Shown: positions 1 to 5,007 of the stretch, piece by piece
How positions within the stretch are numbered: the stretch's first letter is position 1
How the letters are laid out: each line of letters begins with the position of its first letter
NCBI GenBank assembly: GCA_016302625.1
Contig: JAEDNG010000081.1
Span: forward strand, 1 to 5,126
From: Clostridiaceae bacterium
GTDB taxonomy: Bacteria > Bacillota > Clostridia > Oscillospirales > Acutalibacteraceae
Length of the DNA: 5,126 bases
Direction: 5' to 3'
Notes under the pieces: model-generated
The model's database searches: none
Told to the model about the DNA's origin: nothing
What the model saw: only the letters and a program-made list of their open reading frames with translations
Position numbers and translations under genes: made by a program

Positions 1-950
1 ACCATCGGGTTGTTGCCCATTCCGATAAGTCCCATCATCTCAACGTGAGCCGGAACAGAGGAGGAGCCTGCGAACTGAGCGTCGGAGTGCATACGTCCCA
101 TAGTATCGGTCATACCGTAGGAAGCGGGGCCTGCCGCCATATTATCGGGGTGGAGAGTACGTCCTGTACCGCCGCCCGATGCCACAGAGAAGTACTTCTT
201 ACCCTGCTCGATGCACTCTTTCTTATATGTGCCCGCAACAGGATGCTGGAAGCGTGTCGGGTTGGTGGAGTTTCCTGTGATGGAAACATCAACGCCCTCA
301 TGGTGCATTATGGCAACGCCCTCGCGAACATCGTCCGCGCCGTAGCAGCGAACCTTAGCGCGCTCGCCCTTTGAATAGGCGATTTCTTCGACAATTTCAA
401 GCTTGCTTGTAAAATAATCAAACTTAGTCTGAACATAGGTAAAGCCGTTGATACGGGAAATTATTTTAGCGGCGTCCTTGCCAAGCCCGTTAAGGATTAC
501 GCGCAGCGGCTCCTTGCGCGCCTTGTTTGCGCTCTTTGCAAGACCGATTGCGCCCTCAGCGGCGGCAAAGGACTCGTGACCCGCTAAGAAAGCGAAACAT
601 TTTGTCTCGTCGCGCAGAAGCATTGCGCCAAGGTTTCCGTGACCGAGTCCCACCTTGCGGTCGTCGGCAACAGAGCCGGGAATGCAGAAAGACTGAAGTC
701 CGAGACCGATTTTTTCCGAAGCCTCAGCAGCGCTGTTTACACCGTCTTTAAGCGCGATAGCACAACCGACGGTGTAAGCCCAGCAGGCGTTCTCAAAGCA
801 GATGGGCTGAATACCCTTAACTATATTGTAAGCGTCAACTCCCGCCTTGTCGCAGATTTCCTTAGCCTCTTCAATAGAGGAAATACCGTGCTTTGCAAGC
901 TCGGCGTTGATTTGGTCAATTCTTCTTTCGTAACTCTCAAATAAAGCCAT
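1..950 (-). CDS. GGGtGRT-family protein, 3' end cut by the window edge
   Basis: The minus-strand frame starts at the ATG at 950-948 and stays open to the left edge, giving 316 complete codons. The family name motif GGGTGRT is at residues 259-265 (positions 156-176). A glycine- and methionine-rich C-terminal part follows, with the segments AGPASYGMTDTMGRMHSDAQ and GLIGMGNNPM. From memory the family is about 330 residues long, so only the last 15-20 are probably missing. No signal peptide or membrane segment is evident. Cysteines are at 33, 51, 56, 63, 89, 118, 202 and 246; the 51/56/63 cluster could bind a metal, but that is inference. The start is supported by a GGGAGG ribosome binding site (961-966). 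The gene lies 17 nt after the Fe-S scaffold gene and is surely co-transcribed with it. The biochemical function is unknown; the neighbour suggests a role in Fe-S cluster handling. Family assignment is confident, function is not. Confidence 0.9.
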   Translation of the reverse strand, partial: MALFESYERRIDQINAELAKHGISSIEEAKEICDKAGVDAYNIVKGIQPICFENACWAYTVGCAIALKDGVNSAAEASEKIGLGLQSFCIPGSVADDRKVGLGHGNLGAMLLRDETKCFAFLAGHESFAAAEGAIGLAKSANKARKEPLRVILNGLGKDAAKIISRINGFTYVQTKFDYFTSKLEIVEEIAYSKGERAKVRCYGADDVREGVAIMHHEGVDVSITGNSTNPTRFQHPVAGTYKKECIEQGKKYFSVASGGGTGRTLHPDNMAAGPASYGMTDTMGRMHSDAQFAGSSSVPAHVEMMGLIGMGNNPM

Positions 951-967
951 TATAGTTTACCTCCCTC

Positions 968-1660
968 TTATTCTTCGCGCGGGTCGATAAGCTTGGCAGC
1001 GTCATCAACACGTCCGTACTGTCCGCTGGCTTTTTCAAGAGCCTCGTTAGCGTCCATACCCTTTTTAATCATATCCATCATCTTGCCGAGATGAACAAAC
1101 TTATAACCGATTATAGCACCCTCGTCGTCAACGGCGATTTTGGTGATATAGCCTTCGGCGAGCTCTAAGTAGCGGGGACCTTTAACCTTTGTGGCGTAGG
1201 TTGTACCGCACTGGGAGCGAAGACCCTTTCCGAGATCCTCAAGACCGGCACCTATAGGCAGACCGCCCTCGGAGAACGCAGTCTGTGTGCGTCCGTAAAC
1301 AATCTGGAGGAAGAGCTCGCGCATAGCGGTGTTGATAGCGTCGCATACAAGGTCTGTATTAAGTGCTTCAAGAATGGTTTTTCCGATAAGAATTTCGGAA
1401 GCCATAGCCGCGGAATGGGTCATACCCGAACATCCGATAGTCTCAACCAAAGCCTCCTCGATAATGCCGTCCTTAACGTTAAGGGTAAGCTTACAGGTGC
1501 CCTGCTGCGGAGCGCACCAGCCGATACCGTGGGTAAGACCAGAAATATCCTTTATTTCCTTAGCCTGAACCCATTTTCCCTCTTCCGGAATGGGAGCGGG
1601 ACCGTGGTATGCGCCCTTTACTAAGGGACACATGTTTTCTACTTCTTTTGAATAGTTCAT
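968..1660 (-). CDS. NifU/IscU-like iron-sulfur cluster assembly scaffold protein
   Basis: This is a 230-residue cytosolic protein. An IscU/NifU N-terminal-type domain covers roughly residues 40-155: a strand region with GWCAPQQGTCKLTLNV (C49, C56), the hallmark segment ETIGCSGMTHSAAMASEIL (C77, equivalent to the second scaffold cysteine), and a third candidate ligand at C151 in RSQCGTTYAT. Scaffolds of this type assemble [2Fe-2S] or [4Fe-4S] clusters on three conserved cysteines and pass them to apoproteins. The protein is longer than the usual 125-150 residue IscU: it has an insertion after the central helix (about 120-148) and a C-terminal extension to 230, with a charged helix near 195-212. 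C11 and C106 are additional cysteines. The start ATG has an AAAGGAGT ribosome binding site (1667-1674) at good spacing. It is the first gene of a two-gene unit with the GGGtGRT gene. No cysteine desulfurase lies in the window, so the sulfur donor must be encoded elsewhere. The domain is clear; the extension is of unknown purpose. Confidence 0.88.
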   Translation of the reverse strand: MNYSKEVENMCPLVKGAYHGPAPIPEEGKWVQAKEIKDISGLTHGIGWCAPQQGTCKLTLNVKDGIIEEALVETIGCSGMTHSAAMASEILIGKTILEALNTDLVCDAINTAMRELFLQIVYGRTQTAFSEGGLPIGAGLEDLGKGLRSQCGTTYATKVKGPRYLELAEGYITKIAVDDEGAIIGYKFVHLGKMMDMIKKGMDANEALEKASGQYGRVDDAAKLIDPREE

Positions 1661-1740
1661 ATATGTACTCCTTTCGGTGGCGCGGCAAGAAATACCGTGC
1701 CTGTTTAGCCGTATTTTACAAAATTCGACCGGATGATATT

Positions 1741-1769
1741 ATTATATCAAATCTGTCTTCAAAAGACAA
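1741..1769 (-). promoter_or_regulatory. Promoter for the scaffold/GGGtGRT unit (extended -10)
   Basis: Read on the minus strand, a perfect TATAAT (1746-1741) is preceded by TGA, giving an extended -10 element (TGn-TATAAT). A 4-of-6 match to the -35 box, TTGTCT (1769-1764), lies 17 bp upstream. Transcription would start near 1734, leaving a leader of about 73 nt before the ATG at 1660. I see no strong leader hairpin or riboswitch in that stretch. The start point is inferred from spacing. Confidence 0.6.
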
Positions 1770-1833
1770 GAGCTTATGTTAAAAAAATCACGAAATCCAT
1801 AAGCAATTTTATTTTATACTTTTAAAATAACAC

Positions 1834-1862
1834 TTGACAGGTAAACGCCCGTTCACTATAAT
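1834..1862 (+). promoter_or_regulatory. Consensus sigma-A promoter of the TetR/methyltransferase module
   Basis: The -35 box TTGACA (1834-1839) and -10 box TATAAT (1857-1862) both match the vegetative consensus perfectly, with the optimal 17-bp spacer (1840-1856). Transcription should begin near 1869, about 30 nt before the repressor ATG. Such a strong unregulated promoter would be unusual for a repressor gene. The two inverted repeats built into it explain how it can be held off. Confidence 0.88.
1841..1856 (+). promoter_or_regulatory. Putative TetR operator O1, filling the promoter spacer
   Basis: GTAAAC-GCCC-GTTCAC is a 6-4-6 inverted repeat with one mismatch between the arms. It occupies all but one base of the -35/-10 spacer. 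The left arm and overall geometry match the second repeat 26 bp downstream (centre to centre). A bound repressor dimer here would directly exclude RNA polymerase. That the adjacent TetR protein binds it is inferred from position, as is usual for autoregulated members of this family. Confidence 0.72.
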
Positions 1863-1866
1863 GTAA

Positions 1867-1882
1867 GTAAACGAGTGTTTAC
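1867..1882 (+). promoter_or_regulatory. Putative TetR operator O2, over the transcription start
   Basis: GTAAAC-GAGT-GTTTAC is an inverted repeat with perfect 6-bp arms and a 4-bp centre. It covers about -2 to +14 relative to the predicted transcription start and ends 4 bp before the ribosome binding site GGAGG (1887-1891). Its arms are the same as or one base different from those of O1, which makes chance unlikely. The ligand that would release the repressor is unknown. Confidence 0.75.
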
Positions 1883-1898
1883 CAATGGAGGCGGCGTA

Positions 1899-2513
1899 AT
1901 GTCCGATACAAAAGAAAAAATTTTAAGAACCGCGCTTAATTTATTTGCAAAAGACGGTTACGAGGCTGTTTCGGTCAGCATGATTGCAGGAAAGCTCGGT
2001 ATGACAAAGGGGGCGCTTTACAAGCATTTCAAAAACAAGCGGGATATTTTCGACAGCATTATTGAGCGTATGAGCAAAGCGGATTATGAAAATGCAAAAG
2101 AGCACGAAATGCCCGAGGAAAGCATTGAATTTGCGCCCGGAGCATATAAAAATACATCTGCCGATAGTATAATAGCCTATTCTAAAGCCCAGTTCCGTTA
2201 TTGGACGCAGGATAAATTTTCCTCGGATTTTCGAAGGATGCTTACCTTGGAGCAGTACCGCAGTACGGAAATGCTTAAGCTTTATCAACAGTATTTATCC
2301 GGCGGTCCGCTTATTTATATGGCTGATATTTTCGGTGAGCTTTACGGTTCAAAGCAGGAAGCCATGCAGACCGCGCTTGAATTTTACGGACCGTTTTTCC
2401 TTTTATACAGCGTTTATGACGCAGAGGAGGACAAAGCAAAAGTAATTGAAACAGCAGATAAGCATATTGAAAGCTTTATTTCGCGCTTATTTTCAGAAAC
2501 AAAGAAAGGATAA
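1899..2513 (+). CDS. TetR/AcrR-family transcriptional repressor
   Basis: The protein has 204 residues, the normal length for the family. The N-terminal DNA-binding domain spans about residues 5-51: helix 1 around ILRTALNLFAKDGYEAVSV, then a helix-turn-helix at about 25-44 (SVSMIAGKLGMTKGALYKHF) followed by KNKRDIF, the typical TetR sequence. The remainder (about 52-204) is the helical ligand-binding and dimerisation domain, with the segment MLTLEQYRSTEMLKLYQQYL near its middle. The ligand cannot be predicted. The ATG at 1899 is chosen over the upstream GTG at 1875 because GGAGG (1887-1891) sits 7 nt before it and because 1875 lies inside the operator. Two inverted repeats in its own promoter indicate autoregulation. 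It is the first gene of a unit with the methyltransferase, whose ATG shares the last base of this stop codon. Family assignment is firm. Confidence 0.93.
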   Translation: MSDTKEKILRTALNLFAKDGYEAVSVSMIAGKLGMTKGALYKHFKNKRDIFDSIIERMSKADYENAKEHEMPEESIEFAPGAYKNTSADSIIAYSKAQFRYWTQDKFSSDFRRMLTLEQYRSTEMLKLYQQYLSGGPLIYMADIFGELYGSKQEAMQTALEFYGPFFLLYSVYDAEEDKAKVIETADKHIESFISRLFSETKKG

Positions 2514-3238
2514 TGATAAAAATGAAATATATACTCAGCGAAAAATATAATTCACCCGAATTAATGTCAAAAATAATGGGGCCTAACCCTGTAAAGCTTG
2601 AAGAAGAACTGCTATTCGATAATAAAATCCCTCAAAACGCGGTAGTCTGCGACCTTGGCAGCGGGCAGGGGCTTACATCTGTATTTCTTGCTAAGGAATA
2701 CGGATTTACCGTATATGCGGCAGATCTTTGGAGTGATCCTGAGGACAACCGCAATTTTTTTCATGAGATGGGACTTAACGACGAGCAAATAATACCCGTA
2801 AAAGCGGACGCATGCGATTTGCCCTTTCAAAAGGAATTTTTTGATGCGGTGGTAACGACAGATTCCTACAACTATTTCGGTCGTGATGAAGAATATTTAG
2901 ACAGCAAGCTGCTTCCCTTTGTGAAAAGCGGCGGCTACATTTATATTGCCGTTCCCGGAATGAAAAAGGACTGTCACGATAATCTGCCGCCTGAGCTTTT
3001 AGTCTCTTGGACGCCCGAACAGCTTGACTATCTGCATGATGTAAACTATTGGAGAAAGATTGTAAGCAAATGCAGGGGCGCCGATGTAATTTCTGTTTGC
3101 GAAATGGAGTCAAACGAAGAGGTTTGGTCGGATTGGATTAAGCAAGAAAACGAATATGCCGTCGGCGACCGCAGGGCAATAGAAGCCGGAGGCTGTAAGT
3201 ACCTTAATTTTATTAAAATCGTATTGAAAAAGCGCTGA
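2513..3238 (+). CDS. Class I SAM-dependent methyltransferase
   Basis: The protein has 241 residues and is cytosolic, with no signal or membrane segment. The Rossmann-fold methyltransferase motifs are clear: motif I VVCDLGSGQG (44-53) binds the SAM methionine part, an acidic motif II at AADLW (D71) binds the ribose, ADACDLPF (98-105) is the adenine-binding loop, and FDAVVTTDSYNYFG (110-123) is motif IV. The N-terminal IMGPNPVKLEEELL (21-34) resembles a clostridial subgroup of small-molecule methyltransferases; I recognise the pattern but not a substrate. The ATG at 2513 overlaps the repressor stop (TAATG), so translation is coupled. An in-frame ATG at 2522 (residue 4) is about equally likely, because the AAAGGA site (2505-2510) is only 2 nt from 2513 but 11 nt from 2522. 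Co-transcription with a TetR repressor suggests inducible methylation of a small molecule or target linked to the inducer (inference). No terminator is visible after the gene. Confidence 0.88.
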   Translation: MIKMKYILSEKYNSPELMSKIMGPNPVKLEEELLFDNKIPQNAVVCDLGSGQGLTSVFLAKEYGFTVYAADLWSDPEDNRNFFHEMGLNDEQIIPVKADACDLPFQKEFFDAVVTTDSYNYFGRDEEYLDSKLLPFVKSGGYIYIAVPGMKKDCHDNLPPELLVSWTPEQLDYLHDVNYWRKIVSKCRGADVISVCEMESNEEVWSDWIKQENEYAVGDRRAIEAGGCKYLNFIKIVLKKR

Positions 3239-3262
3239 AATGTAATTTATAATAAAAAATCA

Positions 3263-3291
3263 TTGCAAATATAACCTATCCGATATATAAT
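3263..3291 (+). promoter_or_regulatory. Probable promoter of the epimerase gene
   Basis: TTGCAA (3263-3268, 4 of 6 to the -35 consensus) is followed after exactly 17 bp by a perfect TATAAT (3286-3291). Transcription would start near 3298, just before the ribosome binding site AGGAG (3301-3305). The region is AT-rich, so a chance match is possible, but spacing and position are good. No hairpin terminator separates it from the methyltransferase gene, so read-through from the upstream unit is also likely. Confidence 0.5.
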
Positions 3292-3314
3292 TTTTTGTAA
3301 AGGAGAGGTTTGAA

Positions 3315-4160
3315 ATGGTTAAAATAAAAAATGACGTTTTATCGGTGGAGATCGATACCTTAGGCGCCGAAATGAAAAAAATCGAAGTAAACGGCGAGGA
3401 CCGTTTATGGAGCGGAGACCCGGCTTACTGGAGCGGACGCGCGCCGATTTTATTTCCTATTTGCGGAGGGCTTAAAGACGACAAATTCACCTTTGAAGGC
3501 AAGGAGTACACACTTAAAAAGCACGGTTTCGCAAAATCATGCGAATTCAGCGTGGAAAAGGCGACCGAAAATTCGGCTGTATTTTTGCTTAAAAGCAACG
3601 AGGAAACCTTAAAGCAGTTCCCATGGAGCTTTGAGCTGCGAGTTACATATACCCTGCGCGGCAGTTGCATTAAGATTTCCTATGACGTTAAAAACACCTC
3701 GGATAAACCTATGTATATGTCGATAGGCTCTCACGAGGCGTACGCGTGCCCCGAGGGAATCGAGGATTACGATGTAATTTTTGAAAAGAAAGAGACCCTT
3801 AATTCGTGTGTTCTTGACGGCAATCTGATTGCCCACAGTACCGTTCCGATAATAAAAGAAACCGACACACTGCCGCTTTATGAAAAATATTTTGCGGTTG
3901 ACGCGCTTGTGTTCAAGGATTTAAAATCACGCTCCGCAACGCTTCGCAACCGTAAAACCGGAAAGAGCGTTACGGTTGATTTTGAGGGCTGCGACTATTT
4001 CCTTTTATGGATGAAGCCGGGTGCCGGTTACATCTGCATGGAGCCTTGGGCAGGTATTCCGGCAATGGCAGACGCGGGATACGATATAACCGAAAAGGAA
4101 GGTATAAACGAAGTAAAGCCCGGCGCAGTTTTCCATCTTGACCATACGATTCATTTTTAA
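3315..4160 (+). CDS. Aldose 1-epimerase family protein (LacX-like galactose mutarotase fold)
   Basis: The protein has 281 residues and lacks a signal peptide, so it is a cytosolic enzyme. The family interconverts alpha and beta anomers of aldoses. The typical LacX-like features appear in order: GAEMKKIEVNGEDRLWSGD (17-35), YWSGRAPILFPICGGL (38-53) with the conserved R42, KKHGFAK with candidate catalytic H70, SIGSHEAYACP (136-146) with H140, and CMEPWAGIPA (241-250) with E243 as the candidate general base. The site around H140 reads G-S-H-E where many LacX members have G-G-H-P. The length is normal for the LacX type, shorter than the 330-350 residues of GalM. The start is supported by AGGAG (3301-3305) 9 nt before the ATG. 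The YbjQ gene follows after 16 nt, so the two are probably co-transcribed. The sugar substrate is unknown and no sugar operon is nearby. The family is confident. Confidence 0.9.
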   Translation: MVKIKNDVLSVEIDTLGAEMKKIEVNGEDRLWSGDPAYWSGRAPILFPICGGLKDDKFTFEGKEYTLKKHGFAKSCEFSVEKATENSAVFLLKSNEETLKQFPWSFELRVTYTLRGSCIKISYDVKNTSDKPMYMSIGSHEAYACPEGIEDYDVIFEKKETLNSCVLDGNLIAHSTVPIIKETDTLPLYEKYFAVDALVFKDLKSRSATLRNRKTGKSVTVDFEGCDYFLLWMKPGAGYICMEPWAGIPAMADAGYDITEKEGINEVKPGAVFHLDHTIHF

Positions 4161-4176
4161 TACGGAGGAACTTAAA

Positions 4177-4491
4177 ATGAAGCTTTTTAATATTGACCAT
4201 ATTCCGGGATCTCAGCTTGAGGCGCTCGGACTTGTGAAGGGTACAGTCGTTTTTTAAAAGAACATAGGTCGCGACTTTATGGCGTCTGTGAAAACGCTTG
4301 TAGGCGGCGAAATCGTTTCCTACACCCGGATGCTTGACGAAGCTCGCTCAATTGCGACAAACCGAATGATAAGCGAAGCCCTAAATTTAGGAGCGGACGC
4401 GATTGTCAACGTCCGTTACAGCTCATCCGCCGTGATGAGCGGAGCCGCCGAGATAGTGGCATACGGAACTGCGGTTAAAATCATCGGATAG
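4177..4491 (+). pseudogene. YbjQ/UPF0145-family gene interrupted by an in-frame TAA
   Basis: The frame from ATG 4177 encodes 104 residues of YbjQ-type sequence, but codon 27 (4255-4257) is TAA. Before it: a start MKLFNIDHIPG and GLVKGTVVF. After it, in the same frame: KNIGRDFMASVKTLVGGEI, YTRMLDEARSIA, ALNLGADAIVNVRYSS and EIVAYGTAVKIIG, all characteristic of the family. The family usually has a residue, often Ser, at the stop position (VVxSKxIGRD), so a single C-to-A change of TCA would explain it. No base is gained or lost, and there is no further stop. Total length (about 104) is normal. The original ribosome binding site GGAGG (4164-4168) is intact, 8 nt before the ATG. YbjQ proteins form small pentameric rings of unknown function. 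The gene may be a fresh pseudogene, a sequence error, or produce a 70-residue product from ATG 4279, which has only a weak AGG nearby. Confidence 0.82.
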
Positions 4492-4504
4492 CTTTATGTA
4501 ATTT

Positions 4505-4550
4505 AACAGGCTTTCACAGGTTTTATAAAACCTGCGGAGGCCTGTTTTTT
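4505..4550 (+). terminator. Nested-hairpin intrinsic terminator after the epimerase/YbjQ unit
   Basis: An inner perfect palindrome (CAGGTTTTATAAAACCTG, 4517-4534) is enclosed by an outer 7-bp stem AACAGGC (4505-4511) with GCCTGTT (4540-4546). The two are separated by 5-nt unpaired stretches on each side. A run of six T (4545-4550) follows on the plus strand, as expected for rho-independent termination. There is no T run on the other strand, so it works for plus-strand transcription only. It begins 14 nt after the YbjQ stop codon. Confidence 0.88.
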
Positions 4551-4738
4551 CACAGATTGTGTTCGGGTCGGATATCCCCTTGCTCCCCTGAAACGCGGTA
4601 ATCGTCCGGAGAGGGAACAGCGCTTGCCGTCACGTCATCTGTGTCGGCGGGGTAATGCCGTTTAAAAAAAGCGTCGTGCATATATATTTCTGGGCAAATA
4701 TCAATTTGCTTTTTCTTCTGCTTTTCCGTTTTAATCAC
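4550..4738 (-). other. Unsupported short open frame (62 codons) between two units
   Basis: A GTG at 4738-4736 opens a 62-codon frame ending in TGA beside the plus-strand terminator. The predicted peptide is very polar: a lysine-rich start (KTEKQKKK), one CPEIYMHDAFFKRHYP stretch, and an acidic tail. No domain is recognised. There is no proper ribosome binding site, since the only G-rich stretch abuts the GTG. The frame is the same as that of the small protein upstream (4775-4966) and continues openly back to that gene's TGA. It may be a chance open frame, a decayed gene, or a former extension of the small protein. Together with 4739-4774 it makes up the gene-poor part of this intergenic region, and I see nothing else definite there. 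Confidence 0.2.
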
Positions 4739-4774
4739 CCCGTTAATTAGTGTGCGAAAAGCCGTTTTTGCAAT

Positions 4775-4966
4775 TCAAGTAAAATTCTGTAAATTAATAA
4801 TACTCTCTACTATCTGCTGCATTTCTTCCTTTGTGTCGGCGTGCTTTGCCTTTTCGGTTAAGACTTTCTTTTCCTCTTTTGAAAGCAGAGCAAAACGCTC
4901 TAAAGCCTTCTGATTTTGCGCTAAAGCCATTGCAAAGCCAAGCGGTATGCCGTTTGGATCTACCAT
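4775..4966 (-). CDS. Small conserved-looking hypothetical protein (63 aa)
   Basis: The ATG at 4966-4964 opens a 63-residue cytosolic protein. Its start, DPNGIPLGFAMALAQNQKAL, and its end, KEEMQQIVESI, resemble a small clostridial hypothetical family that I recall with the pattern PLGFGMALAQN...F..L...K...SKEEMQ..V. No function is known to me. The sequence predicts a short helical protein: a hydrophobic N-terminal patch, then a charged amphipathic region (LSKEEKKVLTEKAKHADTKEEMQ, with regular K/E pairs). The start is supported by a strong ribosome binding site AGAGGTGA (4973-4980), which extends the match to 16S rRNA but lies inside a hairpin arm. The upstream neighbour is a membrane protein gene ending 41 nt before. 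Existence is likely; function is unknown. Confidence 0.75.
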   Translation of the reverse strand: MVDPNGIPLGFAMALAQNQKALERFALLSKEEKKVLTEKAKHADTKEEMQQIVESIINLQNFT

Positions 4967-4967
4967 G

Positions 4968-5004
4968 AAAAATCACCTCTGCGTTTAGTATTCCGCAGAG
5001 GTGA
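4968..5004 (-). terminator. Hairpin plus T-run that also contains the ribosome binding site of the next gene
   Basis: On the minus strand an 11-bp perfect stem, TCACCTCTGCG (5004-4994) with CGCAGAGGTGA (4983-4973), encloses a 10-nt loop and is followed directly by five T (4972-4968). This has the form of an intrinsic terminator for the membrane protein gene, whose stop codon is only 3 nt upstream of the stem. The 3' arm contains AGAGGTGA, the ribosome binding site for the 63-residue protein, whose ATG comes 7 nt after the stem. The hairpin could therefore also hide that site and lower translation. The structure is clear; which role dominates is inference. Confidence 0.75.
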
Positions 5005-5007
5005 CAT

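Noticed and set aside
45..944. Plus-strand open frames opposite the GGGtGRT gene (45-374, 527-751, 639-944)
   Set aside because: They lie antisense to a clearly recognisable coding frame, have arginine/cysteine-rich low-plausibility sequence, and lack good ribosome binding sites.
1329..1624. Plus-strand open frames opposite the scaffold gene
   Set aside because: They are antisense shadows of the NifU-like frame, with no domain and no ribosome binding site.
1661..1733. Riboswitch or structured leader before the scaffold gene
   Set aside because: The leader is short (about 73 nt), shows no known riboswitch core and only very short self-complementary stretches.
1875..1898. Upstream GTG start for the TetR gene, adding 8 residues
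   Set aside because: The GTG lies inside operator O2 and has no ribosome binding site, whereas the ATG at 1899 has GGAGG at ideal spacing.
4249..4260. Programmed frameshift at the T6-A4 run containing the YbjQ stop codon
   Set aside because: The sequence before and after the stop is in the same frame, so a -1 or +1 shift would leave the YbjQ frame rather than rescue it. The run also does not fit the X-XXY-YYZ pattern in frame.
4421..4440. Inverted repeat GCTCATC/GATGAGC with a 6-nt loop, as a possible recoding element downstream of the TAA
   Set aside because: It lies well inside conserved YbjQ coding sequence about 165 nt after the stop, has only 7 bp, and the stop is TAA rather than TGA, so a selenocysteine-type signal is not credible.
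4694..4714. GCAAAT/ATTTGC hairpin followed by five T as a plus-strand terminator
   Set aside because: The stem is six pairs with only two G-C pairs, and no plus-strand gene lies between it and the strong terminator at 4505-4550.
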